A stretch of 5,183 nt of DNA from positions 1-5,183 of the forward strand of contig CAYVXE010000184.1 in assembly GCA_964455375.1 (NCBI GenBank). The letters run 5' to 3'. Below, in pieces: positions 1 through 5,183 of this stretch. The notes beneath the pieces were generated by a model. The model worked only from the letters and a program-made list of their open reading frames with translations. It had not been told where the DNA came from and did no database searches. Both the position numbers and the translations under genes were made by a program. Source of the DNA: CAYVXE01 sp964455375 (GTDB lineage: Bacteria > Zhuqueibacterota > Zhuqueibacteria > Oceanimicrobiales > Oceanimicrobiaceae). Each line of letters starts with the position of its first letter. Position 1 is the first letter of the stretch.

Positions 1-15
1 GGCACACGGATTTTC

Positions 16-45
16 CTCACGCCGAGACCGCAAAGACCGCAGAGA
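16..45. repeat. Degenerate nonamer repeat, copy 1 (CGCAAAGAC / CGCAGAGAT type)
   Basis: A purine-rich stretch is built of imperfect 9-bp units reading GCCGAGAC, CGCAAAGAC, CGCAGAGAT on the plus strand, preceded by TTTTCCTCA. A second copy with the same consensus and orientation lies at 1450-1477, also after a T run. Such CGCAAAGA-type strings are, from general experience, widespread intergenic repeats in environmental bacteria; that part is recall and not shown here. It fills most of the 64-bp spacer after the thrC-like stop codon. No hairpin followed by a T run is visible, so it is not read as a terminator. Confidence 0.55.
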
Positions 46-64
46 TTTTCCGTATTTCCTTCGT

Positions 65-1312
65 TTAATTGGTTAGTGTGCCAATTTTCGATTCCACGTC
101 TACCAGAGAATTTTCCACTAAAACCGGTTGTTTCTGCACGGCTTGCATAACGCCTGAAATGTCTTTGAGACCATTGCCGGTGACCATCACAACGGCCGAA
201 TGCGATGCACCGATGCTGCCGTTTTGACATGCTTTGCGTAAACCGGCCATGGCGGTAGCGCCGGCGGGTTCGGCAAAGACGCCGACCTTTTGTGCCAGCG
301 TGCGCATGGCTGCTAATATTTCGTCATCGGAGACGGGCATAAACTGTCCGCCTGACTCGCGCACGGCGCGCAGCGCTTTGATCTGGTCGCGGGGCACACC
401 TACCGAAATGCTGTCAGCCACGGTTTGCGGAATCAGCGGTTCACACTGTTTTGCACCTTTCTGCCAGGCGTTAAAAAGCGGGGCGCTGCCTTCCGCCTGT
501 ACACCGACCAATTTAGGAAGTTTATCGATTAAGCCGATCTCGTAAAAATCTTTGCAGCCTTTCCAGGTTCCCTGTAAAATACAACCGTCGCCGACAGAGA
601 CAAAAATGAAATCCGGAATGTTCCAGTTGAGTTGTTCACAGATTTCCAGAGCGCCGGTTTTTTTCCCTTCTCCAAGATATGGATTGATGGCCGTACTGCG
701 ATTGTACCAGCCCCATTTTTCGGCTGCCTGGCAGCACAAATCGAATGCTTCGTCGTAGGTACCGTTCACCTGAATGACATTGGCGCCGTAAAGCAGGAGC
801 TGCGCCAGCTTGGCTTTGGGGGCATTTTGCGGAACGAAAATGTAGGTCTTTAATCCGGCTAATGCGGTGAACACGGACCATGAGGCGGCCGCATTCCCGG
901 TGGATGCGGCGGTGACTGTTTGACTGTTTTTCTCCAGCGCTTTCACCACGGCAACGGAACTGGCCCGGTCTTTAAATGAGGCTGACGGGTTGCGTCCGTC
1001 ATCCTTCACCCAGATATTTTTGACTCCCCAGTCAGTGGCCAGTTTTGGCGACCGGTAAATGGGGCTCCAACCGACGGAAAGCGGTGGAATGAAGTCTGTA
1101 TTTGTAACAGGTAAAACCGGCAGGTAGCGCCAGTGGTCACGTCTCGAATTGCGGCTCAGCGCATCCCGTGTCAAGATTTTTGAGATGGCCTTTGTGTCAT
1201 AAATGACGTCGAGTGTGCCCAGCATGGGACCGCAAGTTGGGCAGGTGTAGTCGATTTCTTCCGGTTGGTAAGTTGTGTCACAGGACACGCATTTTAGAAT
1301 GAAGTCAGGCAT
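65..1312 (-). CDS. thrC: Threonine synthase-like PLP-dependent enzyme (fold type II)
   Basis: This 415-residue protein matches threonine synthase, which converts O-phospho-L-homoserine and water to L-threonine and phosphate in the cytoplasm. An N-terminal zinc ribbon is seen as two CxxC pairs (C8/C11 and C24/C27). The PLP-lysine motif SASFKDR follows, with K114 as the probable Schiff-base lysine. Next come ASTGNAAAS (136-144), a glycine-rich cofactor-phosphate loop SVGDGCILQGTWKG (239-252), FAEPAGATAMAGL (347-359 region) and VTGNGLKD (377-384), whose threonine usually contacts the pyridine nitrogen. Length and motif order fit a complete enzyme of the bacterial/archaeal type with a zinc ribbon. 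The start is supported because the ribbon begins at residue 6, although no good Shine-Dalgarno sequence is visible and the leader is AT-rich. The stop is TAA at 65-67. The gene follows the coiled-coil gene after 272 bp of repeat-rich spacer, so it is probably transcribed on its own. Because it neighbours a selenium-type xanthine dehydrogenase, a role as another PLP lyase, for example on 2,3-diaminopropionate, cannot be excluded. Confidence 0.9.
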   Translation of the reverse strand: MPDFILKCVSCDTTYQPEEIDYTCPTCGPMLGTLDVIYDTKAISKILTRDALSRNSRRDHWRYLPVLPVTNTDFIPPLSVGWSPIYRSPKLATDWGVKNIWVKDDGRNPSASFKDRASSVAVVKALEKNSQTVTAASTGNAAASWSVFTALAGLKTYIFVPQNAPKAKLAQLLLYGANVIQVNGTYDEAFDLCCQAAEKWGWYNRSTAINPYLGEGKKTGALEICEQLNWNIPDFIFVSVGDGCILQGTWKGCKDFYEIGLIDKLPKLVGVQAEGSAPLFNAWQKGAKQCEPLIPQTVADSISVGVPRDQIKALRAVRESGGQFMPVSDDEILAAMRTLAQKVGVFAEPAGATAMAGLRKACQNGSIGASHSAVVMVTGNGLKDISGVMQAVQKQPVLVENSLVDVESKIGTLTN

Positions 1313-1339
1313 TTTGATTTTTATTAATTAGGAATCTTC

Positions 1340-1377
1340 AATTACGAATGACGATACCTTTTTGGCAGTTTGTAGCG
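1340..1377 (-). repeat. Partial copy of the xdh 3' end and array edge (left direct repeat)
   Basis: On the plus strand this reads AATTACGAAT, G, ACGATACC, TTT, then TTGGCAGTTTGTAGCG. It aligns with 2583-2621, which reads AATTACGAAT, T, ACGATACC, CGCA, then TTGGCAGTTTGTAGCG. The 16-bp, 8-bp and 10-bp blocks are identical, separated only by one substitution and a 3-versus-4-bp difference. The right-hand copy contains the last codons and stop of xdh; this one is non-coding and sits 28 bp upstream of the thrC-like start codon. Both copies have the same orientation. It may be a duplication of the gene end or another member of a dispersed repeat family. Confidence 0.75.
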
Positions 1378-1394
1378 TGGGCTTCAGCCCGCTA
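1373..1394. repeat. REP-like imperfect palindrome
   Basis: The left arm TAGC + GGGCT and right arm AGCCC + GCTA are perfectly complementary. They are broken only by a GT bulge in the left arm (1377-1378) and closed by a tiny TC centre. The transcript of either strand could form a GC-rich hairpin. No T run follows on the minus strand, the direction of the flanking genes, so it does not look like an intrinsic terminator. It adjoins the partial xdh-end copy, overlapping it by five bases, and may belong to the same dispersed unit. Similar TAGCGTGGGCTTCAGCCCGC strings are, from memory, common intergenic palindromes in environmental genomes. Confidence 0.65.
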
Positions 1395-1449
1395 TCGTTA
1401 AAAACCGTTTGCAACAGGAACAGTTCCACACTCGTTGTCTAATTTTTTT

Positions 1450-1477
1450 CTCGCGAAGAGCGCAGAGAACGCAAAGA
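1450..1477. repeat. Degenerate nonamer repeat, copy 2
   Basis: Following a T run, this reads CTCGCGAAGAG, CGCAGAGAA, CGCAAAGAA on the plus strand, which is the same family and orientation as 16-45. The thrC-like gene therefore lies between two direct copies. The rest of this spacer up to 1584 is low-complexity sequence (for example TTGGTCATTTGGACTTTGAA at 1523-1542) that resembles decayed short-period repeats, and no gene is seen in it. Confidence 0.55.
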
Positions 1478-1584
1478 AACAAACGATTGATGAATCACCG
1501 AAAAATCAGTATTATCCTCTTATTGGTCATTTGGACTTTGAACCTTGGGTTTTCCGTGTTTGCGGCATGCGTGGGTAAACGGAA

Positions 1585-2022
1585 TCACCCCGCTCTTCCT
1601 TCCAGTTTGCTGATGCGGGTTTCGTGGTCATCGAGCCTGGTTTCATGTCTCCGGAAGGTATGTTCGCCGGCGGCTTTTTCCGTACGCATGTCACGGATTT
1701 GGGAAGCTAATCCGTCAATAGCGGTGAGGACAATGTCGAATTTGTTGTCCATGTTGCTGAATCTACCATTCATTTCGCTACGCAGCTCAGCCACTTCGGT
1801 ACGCAGATATTTTATTCCATCTGTGTTCCTGGCGACTTGATTTGCTAAAATCTCAATGCTGCCATCCAACCGTTTAATTTCACTTCGGAATTCTTCTTTT
1901 GTAACTAATTTGTCGACGTTACTTTGGAAGTCTTTTTTTGAGACCAGTTTGTCCAGAAGTTCATTCTTTGTGGACTCGAGTTCTTGTTTCGTGACGTTGT
2001 TTTTGTCTTCACTGTTTTTCAT
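1585..2022 (-). CDS. Small coiled-coil protein, function unknown
   Basis: This gene encodes about 145 residues, highly charged, without cysteine or tryptophan, and with no signal peptide or membrane segment from the chosen start. The N-terminal part carries three related hexamers, VTKQEL (10-15), VSKKDF (27-32) and VTKEEF (40-45). The middle is helical with hydrophobic residues at heptad spacing (about 53-115). The C-terminus has a literal heptad repeat, HETRLDD then HETRISK (126-139). The whole protein should form a long helical coiled coil, probably oligomeric. The start is set at 2022 by the GGGAAGGG ribosome binding site at 2026-2033. An ATG directly before it (2023-2025) is too close to that site. 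The open frame extends to 2127, but the added 35 residues are hydrophobic and unlike the rest. Stop is TGA. I do not recognise a named family; proteins with xTKxDL-type repeats are common orphans in environmental bacteria. Its genomic position, between imperfect direct repeats, gives no function. Confidence 0.75.
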   Translation of the reverse strand: MKNSEDKNNVTKQELESTKNELLDKLVSKKDFQSNVDKLVTKEEFRSEIKRLDGSIEILANQVARNTDGIKYLRTEVAELRSEMNGRFSNMDNKFDIVLTAIDGLASQIRDMRTEKAAGEHTFRRHETRLDDHETRISKLEGRAG

Positions 2023-2025
2023 CAT

Positions 2026-2033
2026 CCCTTCCC
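2026..2033 (-). promoter_or_regulatory. Ribosome binding site of the coiled-coil gene
   Basis: The minus strand reads GGGAAGGG immediately before ATGATG. The second ATG (2022) leaves 3 to 7 bases depending on which purine block pairs with 16S rRNA, whereas the first ATG touches the motif. This decides for the short 145-residue form over the 180-residue open frame starting at 2127. Confidence 0.65.
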
Positions 2034-2147
2034 AATTAATTTTTATAAAGTAGCATAATTTTGCAACAAAAAACGACAAGGAGCAAAAGAAGTTTAATTT
2101 TATTTCTGTGACGCAGTGGTTCTGCAATTCCTCAGTGATGTTTTAAC

Positions 2148-2175
2148 AAGATAGATTTTTCTGAAAATAAGTCAA
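2148..2175 (-). promoter_or_regulatory. Candidate sigma70-type promoter for the coiled-coil gene
   Basis: On the minus strand, TTGACT (2175-2170) is followed after 16 bases by TATCTT (2153-2148). These match the -35 consensus at 5 of 6 and the -10 consensus at 4 of 6. Transcription would begin near 2141, giving a leader of roughly 120 bases. The surrounding spacer 2034-2219 is AT-rich and contains no gene, so chance matches are quite possible. Confidence 0.3.
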
Positions 2176-2219
2176 TGGTAAAAACACGTTGCATGTCTGT
2201 ATGAAAATTTGAATTTTTT

Positions 2220-2597
2220 TTACGAATTACGAATTACGAATTACGAATTACGAATTACGAATTACGAATTACGAATTACGAATTACGAATTACGAATTAC
2301 GAATTACGAATTACGAATTACGAATTACGAATTACGAATTACGAATTACGAATTACGAATTACGAATTACGAATTACGAATTACGAATTACGAATTACGA
2401 ATTACGAATTACGAATTACGAATTACGAATTACGAATTACGANNNNNNNNNNNNNNNNNNNNNNNNNNNNNNNNNNNNNNNNNNNNNNNNNNNNNNNNNN
2501 NNNNNNNNNNNNNNNNNNNNNNNNNNNNNNNNNNNNNNNNNNTTACGAATTACGAATTACGAATTACGAATTACGAATTACGAATTACGAATTACGA
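2220..2597. repeat. Tandem heptamer array (TTACGAA)n, interrupted by an assembly gap
   Basis: From 2220 there are 31 perfect TTACGAA units plus six more bases, up to the Ns at 2443. From 2543 there are seven more perfect units and a final TTACGA (2592-2597). No substitution is seen in any visible unit. The array fills the spacer between xdh and the coiled-coil gene. On the plus strand it has no stop in any frame and translates as an ELRITNY repeat. On the minus strand every frame meets TAA within 21 bp. The final unit supplies the last serine codon and the stop codon of xdh. True length is unknown because of the gap. Short heptamer tandem repeats between genes are known, for example the STRR sequences of filamentous cyanobacteria. 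Confidence 0.97.
2443..2542. other. Assembly gap of 100 Ns inside the heptamer array
   Basis: Exactly 100 Ns lie between two blocks of the same repeat. The repeat phase on the right is shifted one base from that expected if the gap were 100 bp of perfect heptamers. The Ns are therefore best read as a placeholder of unknown real length, typical of scaffolding across a tandem repeat. Confidence 0.95.
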
Positions 2598-2621
2598 TAC
2601 CCGCATTGGCAGTTTGTAGCG
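2583..2621 (-). repeat. xdh 3' end and array edge (right direct repeat)
   Basis: This stretch covers the last codons of xdh (RYKLPMRVS plus stop) and about nine further bases of the heptamer array. It matches 1340-1377 with three identical blocks of 16, 8 and 10 bp. The homology ends sharply inside codon-level sequence at 2621: the bases beyond (xdh codons here, the palindrome there) are unrelated. Confidence 0.75.
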
Positions 2622-5147
2622 CCGCACACCGTCGAACTGGTAAAGAGCGTTTGCTACTGCTCCCGCGGTGGGGACCAGACCGATTTCACCGACGCCTTTT
2701 ACGCCGTAGGGTCCGTGCGGGTCGGGGACTTCCACGCCAATGACCTCGATCACCGGTGTTTCTTTAGCGCGCAGAATACCGCACTTGCGCAGGCGGGTGC
2801 TTTTGGGGCGTCCGTCAACGTATTCGAAGTTTTCCGTAAGCGCGTAACCTAAGCCCATGTGAATGGAGCCTTCAATCTGGCCTTCGAACAGCGTGGGGTT
2901 GACAATTTTGCCGGCGTCATGGGCGGCAACGACTTTTTCAATGGTGCCTTTTTCATTGAGGATCACCACTTGAGCAGCGTAACTGTACGAATAATGTGTG
3001 ACCGGTTCATCTACGTTCGCTCCCGGCTTTGTGGTCCAATCACATATCCACTCGCCAAAATAGTCACGGCCCTCCAGTTCGGCCAGGCTGTGTTTTTGCA
3101 GGTCATCTTTAAGTTTAATACAGGCGTTTCGGATAGCATTGCCCACCAGAGACGTGCCGCGGGAAGCAGTGGTCATGCCGCATTCAGCGTTGTCGGTAGT
3201 TTCAACCCGGACTTCAATGGTGGCGGGATCGATACCGGTTTCTTCACAGAGCATTTGCACGGCCATGGTATGCACCCCCTGTCCCATTTCGGTCCAGCCG
3301 TGCTGGATGAGAATGCGCTCAGGTGAAATAATGGTGATTCTGGCCTGGCCGATATCCGGCATGCCATTGCCGATGCCGGTGTTTTTAATGCCGCAGCCCA
3401 AACCGGCGTAGCGGGCATTTTTGAAAGCATCTTTGACTGCGACGAGTGATTTTTGAACGCCGGCGCCCCCTTTGATGATTTGCCCTGTGGCCGTGGTCAA
3501 TCCTTCGCGAATGGCGTTGTCGTAGCGGAACTGCCAGCGGTCGAAGCCGCCTTTATCACATAAGTCGTCCACGAGACTCTCGATGGCAAAGGTCGCCTGA
3601 TTGGCGCCAAATCCGCGCATGGCGCCATTTGGGATATTGTTGGTATACACAGCCCGGCTTTCCACATCCACCACAGGAATGTAGTACGCACCGGTGGCGT
3701 GTCCTGCAGAGCGTTCGAGGACTTTCATGCCCACAGAGGCATAAGCGCCGGTATCGCCCACCATGCGGGCTTTTACGGCGGTGAGTTTTCCTTGTTTGTC
3801 ACAACCGACTTTGTAGTCCATCCAGATGGGGTGGCGCTTTGGGTGCATACAAATGGATTCGTCACGGGTGAGGGTGATTTTTACAGGCTGTTTTAGCAGA
3901 TAAGCGAGCAATGCGGTGTGTCCCTGAATAGAAAGGTCTTCCTTGCCGCCAAAGGCGCCGCCGTTTGGTACCAGCACGACTTTGACCTTCTCCAAAGGTA
4001 AGCCGAGAATTTTGGCGATTTGTTTACGGTCTTCATAAACGCCCTGGCCCTGGGAAAACACTTCAACGCCATCCTGCCACGGACGGGCGATGCAACTTTC
4101 CGGTTCCATGAATCCGTGTTCGACAGTTTGGGTTTGAAATGTGCCACTGGCAACGAAATCCGAATTTTCCAACACTTTATCGGCATCTCCCCGTTTAATG
4201 ATAGTTTCGGAAAGAATGTTGCCTTTTTCGTGTACTTTCGGACTGGCAGGTTGCATGGCTGCATGCGGGTCGGTAACCGGTTCGAGGACTTCATACTGAA
4301 CTTTAATAAGCCCGCTGGCCTCCCGGGCAATTTTTTCTGATGTGGCTACCACGGACGCGAGGACGTCGCCCACATAGCGGGTTTCTTCGCCGACTTTTAC
4401 CATCGTAGGCCAGTCGGAGATGATGAGTCCCACATGCCGGTCACCGGGAATATCATCTGCGGTGACAACGCTGAGCACGCCATCGAGATTTTTGGCGGCG
4501 CTGGTGTCCATCGCCAGAACTTTGGCCCGTGGGTGGTCGCTGAATTTGAGCGCACCGTAGACCATACTCTCAAATTTCATATCGCACACGAATGGCCGTC
4601 TGCCCAGAACGACGTCGTAGGAGTCGTACTTTGGCAGGCGTTCGCCAACTTTACCGGTGTGTTTGTCATCGTCCCATTGTTTGTCCTTTCTGTTGCGGAA
4701 AACTTCGGCTGCGCGCAAAATGGAATCTTCGATTTTTTTGTAACCGGTGCATCTGCACAAATTGGGGTTCAACGCTTTTTGTACCTCCTCACGAGTGGGC
4801 GCCTGATTGTGATCGAGCAGTACTTTGCTTTGCATCACGATGCCGGGAATGCAGAAGCCGCACTGTACGCCGCCTTTTTCCAGGAAAGCTTTTGCGAAAA
4901 CCCGCTGCGTGTGTTCGTCCAGGCCTTCGATGGTGAGGACGTTACCATCTGCTACTTTCTGCATGGGAATGACACAGGAGAGGACTGCACGTTTGTTTAA
5001 CTCCACCACACAGCAACCGCAAGCTGCTTGCGGCGCGCATCCGTCCTTTGGAGAAATAATTCCTTCGTGTTCACGAAGGTAGGTGAGCAACGGCAGATTC
5101 GGGTCGCCGTCGTAAGTTCGTTTTTGGTTGTTAAGGGTGAATTGCAT
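2592..5147 (-). CDS. xdh: Selenium-dependent-type xanthine dehydrogenase, fused [2Fe-2S] and molybdopterin subunit
   Basis: This 851-residue molybdenum hydroxylase should oxidise xanthine or a related purine in the cytoplasm. Residues 1-75 form a plant-type ferredoxin domain with C37, C43, C46 and C58. Residues 80-150 hold the second cluster, QCGFC (C96, C99) and CRCTGYKKI (C131, C133). Residues from about 175 are the molybdopterin domains, with Q368, GGAFGGKED (396-404), RGFGANQ (511-517), TEMGQG (619-624) and KGVGEIG (817-823). Aligning by eye with bovine xanthine oxidoreductase, Q368, E403, R479, R511, F513 and E821 correspond to Q767, E802, R880, R912, F914 and the catalytic E1261. The pair E403/R479 favours purines over aldehydes. 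There is no FAD domain, so electrons must pass to a separate subunit. Architecture and length fit the family named selenium-dependent xanthine dehydrogenase, whose selenium is a labile cofactor ligand and not selenocysteine. The start has a good ribosome binding site. The stop codon lies in the heptamer array. A plain purine hydroxylase without selenium remains possible. Confidence 0.9.
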   Translation of the reverse strand: MQFTLNNQKRTYDGDPNLPLLTYLREHEGIISPKDGCAPQAACGCCVVELNKRAVLSCVIPMQKVADGNVLTIEGLDEHTQRVFAKAFLEKGGVQCGFCIPGIVMQSKVLLDHNQAPTREEVQKALNPNLCRCTGYKKIEDSILRAAEVFRNRKDKQWDDDKHTGKVGERLPKYDSYDVVLGRRPFVCDMKFESMVYGALKFSDHPRAKVLAMDTSAAKNLDGVLSVVTADDIPGDRHVGLIISDWPTMVKVGEETRYVGDVLASVVATSEKIAREASGLIKVQYEVLEPVTDPHAAMQPASPKVHEKGNILSETIIKRGDADKVLENSDFVASGTFQTQTVEHGFMEPESCIARPWQDGVEVFSQGQGVYEDRKQIAKILGLPLEKVKVVLVPNGGAFGGKEDLSIQGHTALLAYLLKQPVKITLTRDESICMHPKRHPIWMDYKVGCDKQGKLTAVKARMVGDTGAYASVGMKVLERSAGHATGAYYIPVVDVESRAVYTNNIPNGAMRGFGANQATFAIESLVDDLCDKGGFDRWQFRYDNAIREGLTTATGQIIKGGAGVQKSLVAVKDAFKNARYAGLGCGIKNTGIGNGMPDIGQARITIISPERILIQHGWTEMGQGVHTMAVQMLCEETGIDPATIEVRVETTDNAECGMTTASRGTSLVGNAIRNACIKLKDDLQKHSLAELEGRDYFGEWICDWTTKPGANVDEPVTHYSYSYAAQVVILNEKGTIEKVVAAHDAGKIVNPTLFEGQIEGSIHMGLGYALTENFEYVDGRPKSTRLRKCGILRAKETPVIEVIGVEVPDPHGPYGVKGVGEIGLVPTAGAVANALYQFDGVRRYKLPMRVS

Positions 5148-5150
5148 GGG

Positions 5151-5156
5151 TTTCCT
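5151..5156 (-). promoter_or_regulatory. Ribosome binding site of xdh
   Basis: The minus strand reads AGGAAA, with six bases between AGG and the ATG at 5147. This supports the chosen start, which also begins the ferredoxin domain at its usual point. The remaining bases up to 5183 are AT-rich and too few to show a promoter or an upstream gene. Confidence 0.7.
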
Positions 5157-5183
5157 ATCTTTTTATTTACAATGTAGCTCAAC

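Noticed and set aside
1373..1394. Intrinsic terminator between the coiled-coil and thrC-like genes
   Set aside because: The hairpin is GC-rich but no T run follows it on the minus strand.
1417..1427. Short perfect inverted repeat GGAACAGTTCC as an operator
   Set aside because: Five-bp arms are expected by chance, and its position relative to any promoter is unknown.
1409..1840. Plus-strand open frame with a signal-peptide-like segment (MNHRKISIILLLVIW)
   Set aside because: The hydrophobic part comes from low-complexity spacer and the rest is antisense to the coiled-coil gene with no domain character.
2023..2127. N-terminal extension of the coiled-coil protein, giving a 180-residue form
   Set aside because: The extension is hydrophobic and cysteine-containing, lacks a ribosome binding site at its ATG, and a strong site sits just before the internal ATG pair.
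2209..2619. Plus-strand open frame encoding an ELRITNY repeat protein
   Set aside because: It is the stop-free translation of the heptamer array, runs through the N gap, and ends inside xdh in antisense. There is no start context or independent support.
4434..5000. Long plus-strand open frame of 188 codons
   Set aside because: It is antisense to the well-supported ferredoxin and early molybdopterin domains of xdh and shows no recognisable motif.
5009..5039. Unusual Cx5C spacing in the first [2Fe-2S] motif (C37 to C43, then GCC)
   Set aside because: The CxPQxxCGCC variant is, from memory, known in a subset of xanthine dehydrogenases, so it is not taken as a defect or frameshift.
5163..5183. 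Possible C-terminal end of an upstream gene (VELHCK then TAA on the minus strand)
   Set aside because: Six codons at the window edge are not enough to support a gene.

Overview
The window holds three genes, all on the minus strand and transcribed from right to left. They are a selenium-dependent-type xanthine dehydrogenase (2592..5147), a short coiled-coil protein of unknown function (1585..2022) and a threonine-synthase-like PLP enzyme (65..1312). The intergenic spacers are long and full of short repeats: a heptamer array containing an assembly gap, a REP-like palindrome, and a degenerate nonamer repeat present twice. These repeats, and a run of exactly 100 Ns inside the array, suggest a scaffold from a draft genome or metagenome bin of an environmental, probably anaerobic bacterium. 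The phylum cannot be fixed from this window. The purine hydroxylase type points to anaerobic purine use or salvage.

Layout from the left: 1-64 is a spacer downstream of the PLP-enzyme gene with one nonamer-repeat copy. 65-1312 is the thrC-like gene. 1313-1584 is a spacer with a partial copy of the xdh 3' end, a palindrome, a second nonamer-repeat copy and low-complexity sequence. 1585-2022 is the coiled-coil gene with its own Shine-Dalgarno sequence. 2023-2219 is an AT-rich spacer with a candidate promoter. 2220-2597 is the TTACGAA array interrupted by Ns. 2592-5147 is the xdh gene, whose stop codon is made by the last array unit. 5148-5183 holds the xdh ribosome binding site.

Functionally, the xanthine dehydrogenase has both [2Fe-2S] motifs and a molybdopterin domain with the residues that act on purines, but no FAD domain. 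It therefore needs a separate electron-accepting subunit encoded elsewhere. In bacteria with anaerobic urate/purine degradation clusters (the ygeX-ygeY-ygeW-ygfK-ssnA-hyuA-xdh type) a fold-type II PLP enzyme is a regular partner. The thrC-like gene could play such a role instead of, or in addition to, threonine synthesis; this is inference. The spacers are too long for a tight operon.

The most unusual structure is repeat-based. About 39 bp spanning the last codons and stop of xdh plus the array edge recur, in the same orientation, just upstream of the thrC-like gene. The coiled-coil gene and the array are thus bracketed by an imperfect direct repeat.
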